From JADJOM01 sp046327715 (lineage in GTDB: Bacteria > Gemmatimonadota > Gemmatimonadetes > Gemmatimonadales > GWC2-71-9): a DNA stretch of 64,000 bases. The stretch lies in assembly GCA_046327715.1 (NCBI GenBank), contig JAXLXY010000003.1, forward strand, positions 1 to 64,000, read 5' to 3'. The position numbers and the translations under genes are program-made. The notes beneath the pieces are model-generated. The model made no database searches. It saw only the letters and a program-made list of their open reading frames with translations, and was not told where the DNA came from. Each line of letters opens with the position of its first letter. The first letter of the stretch is position 1. Shown in pieces: positions 1-7,937 of the stretch.

Positions 1-413
1 ATCCGGCGGCCGTCGGGTACGCCATCAAGAACATCCAGGAGCTGACCCAGGCCGGGATTCCCACATTCGGGATCTGTCTGGGGCACCAGCTGCTGGGGCT
101 CGCCTTCGGCGGCCGAACGGTCAAGCTTCCCTACGGACACCGTGGCGGCAACCACCCGGTTCGGGATCTCAAGACTGGACAAGTACTTATCACGTCGCAG
201 AACCACGGATTCGCGGTGGAAGGGGAGGACCGTGGCGTTCCTGGCGCGGCCGGCCTCGAGGTCACGCACGTGAATCTGAATGACCAGACGGTGGAAGGCA
301 TTCGCCACAAAGAACTTCCGGTCTTTGCGGTGCAATACCACCCGGAGGCCTCTCCGGGGCCGCACGACGCCTACCCACACTTCCAGGAATTCCTCCGCCT
401 GGTGGGCCGCTGA
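1..413 (+). CDS. carA: Carbamoyl-phosphate synthase small subunit, C-terminal part (truncated by window edge)
   Basis: This is the glutamine amidotransferase (class I) half of CarA, which releases ammonia from glutamine for carbamoyl phosphate in arginine and pyrimidine synthesis. The reading frame is open from base 3 and ends in TGA at 411-413. The nucleophile motif GICLGHQ is present with its Cys at 75-77. The second catalytic part, QYHPEASPGPHD, has His at 339-341 and Glu at 345-347. The ASPGPHD ending separates CarA from other class I amidotransferases. The N-terminal CarA domain lies outside the window. No partner carB is seen downstream; the next gene has its own promoter. Confidence 0.95.
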   Translation, partial: PAAVGYAIKNIQELTQAGIPTFGICLGHQLLGLAFGGRTVKLPYGHRGGNHPVRDLKTGQVLITSQNHGFAVEGEDRGVPGAAGLEVTHVNLNDQTVEGIRHKELPVFAVQYHPEASPGPHDAYPHFQEFLRLVGR

Positions 414-436
414 CCCCCCCGAGGTGGGCCAAGCCC

Positions 437-465
437 TTGACAGTCAACGGGTAAGGCCCTAGAGT
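437..465 (+). promoter_or_regulatory. Sigma70-type promoter for the HU-like gene
   Basis: TTGACA at 437-442 and TAGAGT at 460-465 are separated by exactly 17 bp. The -35 is a perfect consensus and the -10 matches 4 of 6. The predicted leader of about 55 nt contains a 7-bp hairpin (476-482 with 494-500). This is the clearest promoter in the window. Confidence 0.7.
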
Positions 466-523
466 CTCAAGCATTCCGGCGCGTCCTTCGGGGGCGCCGG
501 GCGCGAAGACCCCCGGGGGAAAG

Positions 524-862
524 ATGACCAAGGCTGATCTTGTCGAACGGGTGACCGAATCGATTGCCCGCACTGCCGGTCCCATGATCTCGAAGAAGGA
601 CTGCGCGCGGGTCGTGGATGCGTTCCTTGATGCGGTCAAGGAAGCGCTTAAGAACCAGCACAACATCGAGGTACGCGGCTTCGGCACCTTCAAGATCCGG
701 CGCCGCAAGACCCGCATGGCGCGGAATCCCCGCACCGGAGATCCGGTGGAAGTGGCCGCCCGGCCGGTGCCTGTCTTCAAGCCCAGCAAGGAGTTGCGCG
801 CGCTGGTGGCGGATGAGCCGCTGCCCGCCGACGCCGGGGACGACAGCGACGATCTCGATTGA
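524..862 (+). CDS. HU/IHF family DNA-binding protein with acidic C-terminal tail
   Basis: This 112-residue histone-like protein binds and bends DNA as a dimer. The DNABII fold covers about residues 1-93: the helical dimerisation part begins MTKADLVERV, and the beta-arm motif GFGTFKIRRRKTRMARNPRTG contains the proline (RNP) that intercalates into DNA in this family. Classical HU is about 90 residues. This one continues with an acidic tail of about 17 residues (ADEPLPADAGDDSDDLD). It is a single gene with its own promoter and a hairpin behind it. The ATG at 524 follows a G-rich ribosome-binding region. HU or IHF subtype cannot be decided from sequence alone. Confidence 0.93.
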   Translation: MTKADLVERVTESIARTAGPMISKKDCARVVDAFLDAVKEALKNQHNIEVRGFGTFKIRRRKTRMARNPRTGDPVEVAARPVPVFKPSKELRALVADEPLPADAGDDSDDLD

Positions 863-894
863 ACGCCGCCGGGACGCCGGGTCGTTCTTCCCTC

Positions 895-917
895 GGGGCG
901 GGTCGTTGACCCGCCCC
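895..917 (+). terminator. Hairpin after the HU-like gene
   Basis: A perfect 9-bp G+C-rich stem (895-903 with 909-917) carries a 5-nt loop. No U-tract follows, so it is only a candidate terminator. Confidence 0.45.
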
Positions 918-942
918 AACGCGTCTAACCCTCTCGCATCAT

Positions 943-950
943 TATCTTTG
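943..950 (+). promoter_or_regulatory. -10-like element immediately before moaD
   Basis: TATCTTTG lies so close to the ATG at 956 (7 nt after the TATCTT hexamer) that transcription would start at or near the start codon. No convincing -35 is present at normal spacing. The same arrangement recurs elsewhere in the window. Confidence 0.4.
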
Positions 951-955
951 TGGGC

Positions 956-1201
956 ATGACCATCCGGGTGCTCCTGTTTGCGGCCTACCGTGACCTGGCC
1001 GGGACCGACGTGGTGGAGCTTCCGCTGGAGGCCCCCACCACGGTGGGCGCCGTGCTGGACCAGCTGCGCGCGGCGCATCCGGGGACCCAGGCGCTCCCCG
1101 CCCGCCCGTTGGTCGCGGTCAACCAGGTCCACTCCCGGCTGGACGCCCCCGTGCGGGCCGGCGACGAACTCGCGCTGTTGCCTCCCCTGGCTGGCGGGTA
1201 G
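956..1201 (+). CDS. moaD: Molybdopterin synthase sulfur carrier subunit
   Basis: MoaD is the ubiquitin-like sulfur carrier of molybdopterin synthase. It carries a C-terminal thiocarboxylate and donates sulfur to precursor Z. The product is 81 residues, usual for the family, and ends in the required Gly-Gly (LLPPLAGG). A GTG at 950 is in frame, but it falls inside the -10-like element, so ATG 956 is preferred. moaE starts 3 nt downstream, so the two subunits are made together. A plausible leaderless start is supported by the absence of a Shine-Dalgarno sequence. Confidence 0.93.
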   Translation: MTIRVLLFAAYRDLAGTDVVELPLEAPTTVGAVLDQLRAAHPGTQALPARPLVAVNQVHSRLDAPVRAGDELALLPPLAGG

Positions 1202-1204
1202 TCC

Positions 1205-1648
1205 ATGCGCCCCGTCTTGACCGAGGCACCGATCCTCCTCGAGCCACTGCTGCGCGCCGTGCAGGCAGATGACCGGGGTGGGATCGCCAGCTTCCTCGGC
1301 CTGGTACGGAATCACCAGGATGGCCGCGCCGTGGTCCGGCTGGAGTACTCCGCCTACGGGCCGATGGTCGAGATGGAGACCGCACGCATCGTGGCCGAGG
1401 CCGAGGCGCGGTGGCCGGTTCACGTCGCGGTGCAGCATCGGGTCGGCGCCCTGGCCATCGGCGACGTGGCGGTGGCGGTGGTGGCGGCCAGTGCACATCG
1501 GGCCCCGGCCTTCGAGGCCTGCCGCTACGTGATCGAGGAACTCAAGCGCCGCGTGCCGGTCTGGAAGCAGGAGTTCTATGCCGACGGGACGGTGGCGTGG
1601 GTCGATCCGACCAGGCCGCCGACCCCGCACGGGGCGGGTGCGCCATGA
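1205..1648 (+). CDS. moaE: Molybdopterin synthase catalytic subunit
   Basis: MoaE forms the heterotetrameric molybdopterin synthase with MoaD and converts cyclic pyranopterin monophosphate to molybdopterin. The product is 147 residues. Family features visible are GGIASFLGLVRNH near the N-terminus, the LEYSAY strand, the HRVGALAIGD segment and the catalytic lysine region VPVWKQEFY. The stop codon overlaps the moaA start in an ATGA (1645-1648), which indicates translational coupling. moaC is not in the window and must be elsewhere if the pathway is complete. Confidence 0.95.
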   Translation: MRPVLTEAPILLEPLLRAVQADDRGGIASFLGLVRNHQDGRAVVRLEYSAYGPMVEMETARIVAEAEARWPVHVAVQHRVGALAIGDVAVAVVAASAHRAPAFEACRYVIEELKRRVPVWKQEFYADGTVAWVDPTRPPTPHGAGAP

Positions 1649-2676
1649 CGCGACCGCTCGACCGCCTCGGCCGACCGCTCCGGAGCCTGCGGATCTCGGT
1701 GACCGACCGGTGCAACATGCGGTGCAATTACTGCATGCCGGAGCCGGAGTACGTCTGGCTGCCGCGGGGGTCGCTCCTGAGCTTCGAGGAAGTGCACCGG
1801 CTCGCGACGCTCTTCATGACGCTGGGCGTGACCCGGCTGCGGCTGACCGGCGGCGAGCCGCTGCTCCGCCAGGACCTGACGACCCTCGTGGCCCTGCTGG
1901 CGGCGCAGCCGGGACTGGCCGACCTCTCGCTCACCACCAACGGCGTCCTGCTCGCCGGGGCGGCGACGGCGCTGCGGGCGGCCGGGCTCCAACGGGTCAC
2001 GGTCAGCCTCGATACCCTGGTGCCGTCGCGGCTGGAGGCCCTGGCGCGGTCGCGGCACCACGGGGACATCGTCGCCGGGATCCGCGCCGCCGGCGCGGCG
2101 GGGTTCCGCGGGACGAAGATCAATACCGTGGTGATCCGCGGCTTCAATGATGACGAGCTCGCGGACCTGATCGAATTCGGCCGCGCGGAGCGCTGCGAGG
2201 TCCGTTTCATCGAGTACATGGACGTGGGTGGCGCGAACGGGTGGCGGATGGACGACGTCGTCCCCCGCCGCGAGATGCTGGACCGCCTGGCGCGGCGCTA
2301 TGGCTCGATCGTGCCCCGCGCCGGGACCGAGGCGAGCTGGGCGCCGGCCGACCAGTTCGAGCTGCCCGACGGCACGGTGTTCGGGATCATCGCCTCGACC
2401 ACCGAGCCGTTCTGCCGCACCTGCGACCGGGGCCGGCTGACGGCCGACGGCCACTTCCTGCAGTGCCTGTACGCTGCGACCGGGGTGAATCTCCTGGCGC
2501 CGCTCCGCGGTGGCGCCACGGACGCGGAGCTCCTGGCCCTGCTGCGGCAGGCCTGGAGCGCGCGGGAGGACCGGGGCGCCGAGCTCCGGGCCGCACTCCC
2601 CGATCGCGGTGCGCTCTACCAGCTGGAGACGCTGCGCGCCGACCCGCGCAAGGAAATGCACACCCGCGGCGGCTGA
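1645..2676 (+). CDS. moaA: GTP 3',8-cyclase (radical SAM)
   Basis: MoaA catalyses the first step of molybdenum cofactor synthesis, cyclising GTP with S-adenosylmethionine radical chemistry. The 343-residue product has the N-terminal radical SAM motif Cys23-x3-Cys27-x2-Cys30 (CNMRCNYC), the SAM-binding LTGGEPLL, and the second C-terminal cluster motif FCRTCDRGRLTADGHFLQC. It ends in Gly-Gly, as MoaA needs for activity. The ATG at 1645 overlaps the moaE stop by 4 nt. Nothing is missing compared with the family. Confidence 0.97.
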   Translation: MTRPLDRLGRPLRSLRISVTDRCNMRCNYCMPEPEYVWLPRGSLLSFEEVHRLATLFMTLGVTRLRLTGGEPLLRQDLTTLVALLAAQPGLADLSLTTNGVLLAGAATALRAAGLQRVTVSLDTLVPSRLEALARSRHHGDIVAGIRAAGAAGFRGTKINTVVIRGFNDDELADLIEFGRAERCEVRFIEYMDVGGANGWRMDDVVPRREMLDRLARRYGSIVPRAGTEASWAPADQFELPDGTVFGIIASTTEPFCRTCDRGRLTADGHFLQCLYAATGVNLLAPLRGGATDAELLALLRQAWSAREDRGAELRAALPDRGALYQLETLRADPRKEMHTRGG

Positions 2677-2705
2677 CCGCCCGCCGCCCACACCGACCGG
2701 GACCC

Positions 2706-3425
2706 ATGGCCCTGCACATCGCCCTGATCGAACCACGCATCCCGCCCAACACGGGCAACATCGCGCGGCTGTGCGCCGCGACCGACACGCCCCTGCACCT
2801 CATCGAGCCCCTGGGGTTCAGCCTCGACGCCCGCGAGGTGCAGCGGGCGGGTCTCGACTACTGGGATCGCGTGGACCTGTGGCTGCACCCGAACTGGTTC
2901 CGGTTCCGCGACGCGATCAGCCGCGACCGCTGCCTGTACTTCTCCGCCAAGGCCGACCGCGATTACACCGAGGCGCCGTTCCAGGCCAACAGCGTGCTGG
3001 TCTTCGGCAACGAGACGGACGGCATGCCCGACAAGATCATCGAGAAGCACCCCGAGCGGTGCTTCCGGATCCCCATGCCGGGCGAGGTCCGCAGCCTCAA
3101 CCTGGCCAACGCGGTGAGCGTGGTGCTGTACGAGGGGCTGCGGCAGCTCGGTGTGAGTGACGGACCGCCGCCCGTGCTCCAGGGGCCCCCCGACGATGAC
3201 GAGTTCGAGGACGACGACCTGCCGCAGCCGGCGAGCAACGAGAACGCCATGCTCCGGCCGGGACGGACCGCCGGGCACGCCCCGGGGCGGGGGCCGCGTC
3301 CGCCGCGTGCGCCCGGCGGCCACCCGGCAGGGGGCCGGCCCGCGGGCGGGGGCGGCAAGGGCCGGCGGCGTGGGCGCGGCGGTCGGGGCGGGCGCGGCGG
3401 GCCGCCCAAGGGCGGGCCGCGCTGA
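2706..3425 (+). CDS. trmL: tRNA (cytidine(34)-2'-O)-methyltransferase with RGG-like C-terminal extension
   Basis: TrmL is a SPOUT-family enzyme that methylates the ribose of nucleotide 34 in some leucine tRNAs. Residues 1-155 match the whole family: NTGNIARLCAATDTPLHL near the N-terminus, then the trefoil-knot SAM-binding parts VFGNETDGMP and IPMPGEVRSLNLANAVSVV. Typical TrmL is about 155 residues, but this one has 239. The extra part starts with an acidic run (PPDDDEFEDDD) and ends in a Gly/Arg/Pro-rich tail (GRRRGRGGRGGRGG) that resembles RGG boxes. The start follows moaA by 29 nt, and a shared transcript with moa is possible. Confidence 0.9.
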   Translation: MALHIALIEPRIPPNTGNIARLCAATDTPLHLIEPLGFSLDAREVQRAGLDYWDRVDLWLHPNWFRFRDAISRDRCLYFSAKADRDYTEAPFQANSVLVFGNETDGMPDKIIEKHPERCFRIPMPGEVRSLNLANAVSVVLYEGLRQLGVSDGPPPVLQGPPDDDEFEDDDLPQPASNENAMLRPGRTAGHAPGRGPRPPRAPGGHPAGGRPAGGGGKGRRRGRGGRGGRGGPPKGGPR

Positions 3426-3436
3426 GCGCGTCGGGC

Positions 3437-3466
3437 TTTACCCGGCCGCCGCGATTGCTGTAACTT
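3437..3466 (+). promoter_or_regulatory. Promoter for the mdh-sdhCAB operon
   Basis: TTTACC at 3437-3442 and TAACTT at 3461-3466 are 18 bp apart. The predicted leader of about 65 nt to the mdh ATG contains an 8-bp hairpin with a 3-nt loop (3481-3488 with 3492-3499). Confidence 0.45.
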
Positions 3467-3536
3467 TACGCGCCTCGCCGGGCCGGCGTCCCGCCGGCCT
3501 CGCCCAGGGGCCTCACTTCCTCCCGAAATCGAACCT

Positions 3537-4472
3537 ATGTTCAGCAAGATCACCGTCGTGGGCGCCGGAAACGTGGGCGCGACCGCCGCGCAGCGCGTGG
3601 CGGAAAAGAACCTGGCGCGTTCGGTCGTGATGGTCGACGTCGTCGAGGGCATCCCGCAGGGGAAGGGCCTCGACCAGTGGCAGTCGGCGCCGATCGAGGG
3701 CTTCGACAGCCGGGTGACCGGCAGCAACGGCTACGAGGCGGCGGCCGGCTCGGAGCTGTTCATCGTCACGGCGGGGATTGCCCGGAAGCCGGGCATGAGC
3801 CGGGACGACCTGGTCAAGACCAACGCGGGGATCGTCTCCTCGGTCGCCCGGGAGATCGCGCGGGTGGCGCCGCAGAGCATCATCATCGTGGTCTCGAACC
3901 CGCTCGACGTCATGTGCTACGTGGCCATGCAGGCGAGCGGCTTCCCGCGCGAGCGGGTGATCGGCATGGCCGGCGTCCTGGACACGGCGCGCTACCGGGC
4001 GTTCCTGGCCGAGGCCATGGACGTGTCGGTGGAGGACATCCAGGCGATGGTCCTCGGCGGCCACGGCGACACCATGGTGCCCCTGGTCTCCTACACCACG
4101 GTCTCGGGCATCCCCGTGACCCAGTTGCTGGCCAAGGACAAGCTCGAGGCGATCGTGCAGCGCACCCGGAACGGGGGCGCCGAGATCGTGAACTTCCTCA
4201 AGACCGGCTCCGCCTACTACGCCCCCAGCGCGGCCGCGGTGCAGATGGCCGAGGCGATCGTGCTCGACAAGAAGCGCATCCTGCCCTGCGCGGCCTGGCT
4301 CACCGGCGAGTACGGCCTGCGGGACGTCTTCTGCGGGGTGCCCTGCAAGCTCGGGCGGAACGGCCTCGAGCGCATCATCGAGGTGACCCTCACGGCGGAG
4401 GAGCGGACGGCCCTCCACCAGAGCGCTGCGGCCGTGGCCGACACCATGAAGACCCTGGGCGGGGCGAGCTGA
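3537..4472 (+). CDS. mdh: Malate dehydrogenase (NAD-dependent, LDH-like type)
   Basis: Mdh oxidises malate to oxaloacetate with NAD in the TCA cycle. The 311-residue protein has the nucleotide-binding loop GAGNVGA, the acidic residue that selects NAD in MVDVVEGIPQGK, the substrate arginines of the active-site loop (ARKPGMSRDDL), VSNPLDVM, and the catalytic histidine motif GGHGDTMVPL. This is the lactate-dehydrogenase-like MDH group. The stop (TGA 4470-4472) shares its last base with the sdhC ATG, so the gene heads an operon with succinate dehydrogenase. Confidence 0.97.
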   Translation: MFSKITVVGAGNVGATAAQRVAEKNLARSVVMVDVVEGIPQGKGLDQWQSAPIEGFDSRVTGSNGYEAAAGSELFIVTAGIARKPGMSRDDLVKTNAGIVSSVAREIARVAPQSIIIVVSNPLDVMCYVAMQASGFPRERVIGMAGVLDTARYRAFLAEAMDVSVEDIQAMVLGGHGDTMVPLVSYTTVSGIPVTQLLAKDKLEAIVQRTRNGGAEIVNFLKTGSAYYAPSAAAVQMAEAIVLDKKRILPCAAWLTGEYGLRDVFCGVPCKLGRNGLERIIEVTLTAEERTALHQSAAAVADTMKTLGGAS

Positions 4473-5131
4473 TGGACCGGTTCAAGGTCTACTTCCGGTC
4501 CACGGTGGGGCGGAAGGCCATCATGGGGATCACCGGCACGATCCTGGCCCTGTTCGCGGTGCAGCACGTGCTGGGCAACATGCTCATCTACCAGAGCTCG
4601 ATCAACCTGAACCGGTACGCGCTCTTCCTGAAGGACAAGCCGGGCATCCTGTGGCCGGCGCGGATCGTGCTGTTCGTCTCGGTCGTGCTGCACATCGTCA
4701 CCTCGCTCCAGCTCATCCTGCGCAGCCGCGCCGCCCGCCCGGTGCCCTACGCCCGGCAGGTGCCCCAGGCCTCCACCCTGGCCGGCCGCACGATCCGGTA
4801 CAGCGGCGCGTTCCTGCTGTTCTTCATCGTCTTCCACATCCTGCACCTGACCACCGGCACGATCCTGCCGGAGACCCACATGCCGATGGACGTCTTCGGC
4901 AACGTGGTGCGCGGGTTCCGGATCTGGTGGGTCAGTGCGATCTACCTGGTGGCCATGATCTGCCTGGCGTTCCACCTGTATCACGGCCTCTGGGCCAGCC
5001 CGCGGACCCTGGGTCTCGAGCCCCCGTACGCCCCGAAGCACCAGCCCCTGCCGCAGATCGTCGCCCTGCTCGTCTGGCTCGGCTTCACCTCCATCCCGGT
5101 GGCCGTGCTCCTCGGCTACCTGCACCAGTAG
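4472..5131 (+). CDS. sdhC: Succinate dehydrogenase cytochrome b558 subunit
   Basis: This is the single membrane anchor of a b558-type succinate dehydrogenase, binding haem and the quinone site. The 219-residue protein has about five hydrophobic segments and conserved histidines in FAVQHVLGN, VVLHIVTSL, FHILHLTTG and LAFHLYHGLW. This family replaces the separate SdhC and SdhD of proteobacteria, and no sdhD is present. Known b558-type enzymes usually work with menaquinone, which agrees with the mqn genes at 51-54 kb. The start overlaps the mdh stop (TGATG). Confidence 0.93.
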   Translation: MDRFKVYFRSTVGRKAIMGITGTILALFAVQHVLGNMLIYQSSINLNRYALFLKDKPGILWPARIVLFVSVVLHIVTSLQLILRSRAARPVPYARQVPQASTLAGRTIRYSGAFLLFFIVFHILHLTTGTILPETHMPMDVFGNVVRGFRIWWVSAIYLVAMICLAFHLYHGLWASPRTLGLEPPYAPKHQPLPQIVALLVWLGFTSIPVAVLLGYLHQ

Positions 5132-5140
5132 GAGGTGCCC

Positions 5141-7054
5141 ATGGAACTCCGGGCCAAGATTCCGGGCGGGCCGCTGTCGGAGAAGTGGGACCGGCACAAG
5201 TTCGAGATGAAGCTGGTGAACCCCGCCAACAAGCGGAAATACTCCGTGATCGTGGTGGGCTCCGGGCTGGCCGGCGGCGCCGCGGCGGCGACGCTCGGCG
5301 AGCTGGGCTACAACGTCAAGTGCTTCTGCTTCCAGGACTCGCCCCGGCGGGCGCACTCGATCGCCGCCCAGGGCGGCATCAACGCCGCCAAGAACTACCA
5401 GAACGACGGCGACTCCATCTGGCGGTTGTTCTACGACACCGTGAAGGGTGGTGACTTCCGGGCCCGTGAGGCCAACGTCTACCGCCTGGCCCAGATCAGC
5501 GTCAACATCATCGACCAGTGCGTGGCGCAGGGCGTGCCGTTCGCGCGGGAGTACGGCGGCATGCTCGCCAACCGCTCCTTCGGCGGCGCGCAGGTGAGCC
5601 GGACATTCTACGCCCGGGGCCAGACCGGCCAGCAGCTCCTGCTGGGCTGTTACCAGGCGCTGGAGCGGCAGGTGGCCGCCGGGACCGTCACGATGTTCCC
5701 GCGGACCGAGATGCTCGACCTGGTGCTGGTCGACGGCGTGGCCCGGGGCATCGTGGTCCGGGACATGGTCACCGGCGCCATCGCCTCCCACGCGGCCGAC
5801 GCGGTCCTGCTGGCCACCGGCGGGTACGGCAACGTCTTCTACCTCTCCACCAACGCCAAGGGCTCCAACGTCACCGCGAGCTACCGGGCCTACAAGCGCG
5901 GCGCGGCGTTCGGCAACCCCTGCTACACCCAGATCCACCCCACCTGCATCCCGGTGAGCGGCGACTACCAGTCCAAGCTCACCCTGATGAGCGAGTCGCT
6001 CCGGAACGACGGCCGGGTGTGGGTGCCGAAGGCCAAGGGCGACAGCCGGGCGCCGGGCCAGATCCCCGAGGCCGAACGCGACTACTACCTGGAACGGAAG
6101 TATCCGAGCTACGGCAACCTGTGCCCGCGGGACATCGCCAGCCGCGCCGCGAAGGAAGTCTGCGATGAGGGGCGTGGGGTGGGGCCGAACGGGCTCGGCG
6201 TGTACCTGGACTTCGCCGCGGCCATCGGGCGGCTCGGGGAGCAGAAGATCCGCGAGCGCTATGGCAACCTGTTCGAGATGTACGAGCGGATCACCGACGA
6301 GAATCCGTACCGGGTGCCGATGCGGATCTTCCCCGCCGTCCACTACACCATGGGCGGCCTGTGGGTGGACTACAACCTGATGAGCACCATCCCGGGCCTC
6401 CACGTGCTCGGGGAGGCCAATTTCTCCGATCATGGCGCCAATCGGCTCGGCGCGAGTGCCCTCATGCAGGGGCTGGCCGACGGCTACTTCGTCATTCCCT
6501 ACACCATCGGCGACTACCTGGCCTCGACTCCGCTCCCCAGGGTCGATCCCGGCCACGCGGCCTTCCGGGCGGCGGAGGCGGAGGTGGCCGCCACCACCCG
6601 GCGGCTCCTCGAGATCCGCGGCAGGCGCACGGTGGACTCCTTCCATCGCGAGCTCGGCAAGCTCATGTGGGAGAACTGCGGCATGGCCCGCGACGCCGCC
6701 GGCCTGCGGCAGAACCTGGCGCGCATCCCGGCCCTGCGGGCGGAGTTCTGGGAGAACGTGAACGTGCCCGGCAGCGGCGCGGAACTCAATCAGTCGCTGG
6801 AGAAGGCGGGACGGGTGGCCGACTTCCTCGAGTTCGCCGAGCTCATGTGCCTCGATGCGCTGCACCGGGAGGAGTCCTGCGGCGGGCACTTCCGGACCGA
6901 GCACCAGACCCCGGACGGCGAGGCGCGCCGCAACGACGACGCGTTCTGCTACGTCGGCGCCTGGGAGTACCAGGGTCCCGACCGCGCCCCGGTCCTCCAC
7001 AAGGAGATGCTCGAGTTCGAGAACGTCCACCTCTCCACCCGCAGCTACAAGTGA
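5141..7054 (+). CDS. sdhA: Succinate dehydrogenase flavoprotein subunit
   Basis: SdhA oxidises succinate to fumarate with covalently bound FAD. The 637-residue protein shows the dinucleotide fold VVGSGLAGGAAAATL, the FAD-attachment histidine region RRAHSIAAQGGINAA, and the catalytic/substrate part HGANRLGASALMQG near residue 440. The start ATG at 5141 has GGAGG at 5131-5135; a GTG at 5135 inside that Shine-Dalgarno is less likely. It lies 9 nt after sdhC and 2 nt before sdhB. Confidence 0.97.
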   Translation: MELRAKIPGGPLSEKWDRHKFEMKLVNPANKRKYSVIVVGSGLAGGAAAATLGELGYNVKCFCFQDSPRRAHSIAAQGGINAAKNYQNDGDSIWRLFYDTVKGGDFRAREANVYRLAQISVNIIDQCVAQGVPFAREYGGMLANRSFGGAQVSRTFYARGQTGQQLLLGCYQALERQVAAGTVTMFPRTEMLDLVLVDGVARGIVVRDMVTGAIASHAADAVLLATGGYGNVFYLSTNAKGSNVTASYRAYKRGAAFGNPCYTQIHPTCIPVSGDYQSKLTLMSESLRNDGRVWVPKAKGDSRAPGQIPEAERDYYLERKYPSYGNLCPRDIASRAAKEVCDEGRGVGPNGLGVYLDFAAAIGRLGEQKIRERYGNLFEMYERITDENPYRVPMRIFPAVHYTMGGLWVDYNLMSTIPGLHVLGEANFSDHGANRLGASALMQGLADGYFVIPYTIGDYLASTPLPRVDPGHAAFRAAEAEVAATTRRLLEIRGRRTVDSFHRELGKLMWENCGMARDAAGLRQNLARIPALRAEFWENVNVPGSGAELNQSLEKAGRVADFLEFAELMCLDALHREESCGGHFRTEHQTPDGEARRNDDAFCYVGAWEYQGPDRAPVLHKEMLEFENVHLSTRSYK

Positions 7055-7056
7055 CC

Positions 7057-7830
7057 ATGAACCTGACACTTTTCGTGTGGCGCCAGGCGTCGGGTACGGC
7101 CGCGGGGCAGCTGGTGCGCTACGAGGCCCCCGACGTCAGTCCCGACATGTCCTTCCTCGAGATGCTCGACGTGGTCAATGAGCGGCTGATCGAGAAGGGC
7201 GAGGCCCCGATCGCCTTCGACCACGACTGCCGCGAGGGGATCTGCGGGTCGTGCGGGCTGATGATCAATGGCGTGGCCCACGGGCCGATGAAGGGCACCG
7301 CCACCTGCCAGCTCCACATGCGGAGCTTCAAGGACGGGGACACGATCTACGTCGAGCCATGGCGCGCGCGGGCCTTCCCGGTACTCAAGGACCTGGTGGT
7401 GGACCGGAGCGCGTTCGACCGGATCGTGGCGGCGGGCGGGTACGTCGGCGTCTCGACCGGGTCCGCCCCGGACGGCAACGCCACCCCGGTGCCCAAGGGC
7501 GACGCCGACATGGCCATGGACGCGGCGGCCTGCATCGGCTGCGGGGCCTGCGTGGCGGCCTGTCCCAATGCCTCCGCCATGCTGTTCACCGCCGCCAAGG
7601 TGGGGCACCTCCGGATGCTGCCACAGGGGCAGCCGGAGCGATACCGCCGCGCCCTGAGCATGGAGGCCCAGATGGAAGCCGAGGGCTTCGGCGGCTGCAC
7701 CTGGCACGGGGAGTGCCAGGAGGCGTGCCCCAAGGGCATATCGGTGGACTGGATCACCCGCCTCTACCGCGACTACATCACCGCCACGGTGCTGCAGCGC
7801 GAGGAATCCACCGCCTCCGCCGCCCTCTGA
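7057..7830 (+). CDS. sdhB: Succinate dehydrogenase iron-sulfur subunit
   Basis: SdhB carries electrons from FAD to quinone through three clusters. The 257-residue protein has the [2Fe-2S] ligands in CREGICGSCGLMING plus the following TATCQ, a [4Fe-4S] motif CIGCGACVAACP, and the second C-terminal motif GECQEACPKG. It starts 2 nt after the sdhA stop. A strong hairpin follows, so it ends the mdh-sdhCAB operon. Confidence 0.97.
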   Translation: MNLTLFVWRQASGTAAGQLVRYEAPDVSPDMSFLEMLDVVNERLIEKGEAPIAFDHDCREGICGSCGLMINGVAHGPMKGTATCQLHMRSFKDGDTIYVEPWRARAFPVLKDLVVDRSAFDRIVAAGGYVGVSTGSAPDGNATPVPKGDADMAMDAAACIGCGACVAACPNASAMLFTAAKVGHLRMLPQGQPERYRRALSMEAQMEAEGFGGCTWHGECQEACPKGISVDWITRLYRDYITATVLQREESTASAAL

Positions 7831-7854
7831 GCCGGACCCGCTGTGTCGTGGCCT

Positions 7855-7887
7855 GCGGCCCGGACGTCACCCCTGACGCCGGGCCGC
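7855..7887 (+). terminator. Terminator hairpin after sdhB
   Basis: A nested stem has 9 bp outside (7855-7863 with 7879-7887), one bulged A, and 5 bp inside (7865-7869 with 7874-7878) around a CCCC loop. It is very stable but lacks a U-tract. Confidence 0.55.
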
Positions 7888-7937
7888 GCGGCTGTCCCCG
7901 CCAATCCTCGCTGGTGACCCTCATCCTCGATCGCCTG

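Noticed and set aside
906..948. TTGACC plus TATCTT as one promoter for moaD
   Set aside because: The spacing is 31 bp, too long for one sigma70 promoter, and the TTGACC lies inside the terminator-like hairpin.
863..955. Molybdenum cofactor riboswitch before moaD
   Set aside because: The spacer is under 100 nt, is mostly taken by a simple hairpin, and lacks the multi-stem layout of that riboswitch.
4217..7069. A very long open frame on the minus strand across sdhA and parts of mdh and sdhB
   Set aside because: It is a shadow of real genes: high G+C makes few stops in the opposite phase. Its protein is Gly/Arg/His/Val-rich with no family features, while the plus-strand proteins match known families exactly.
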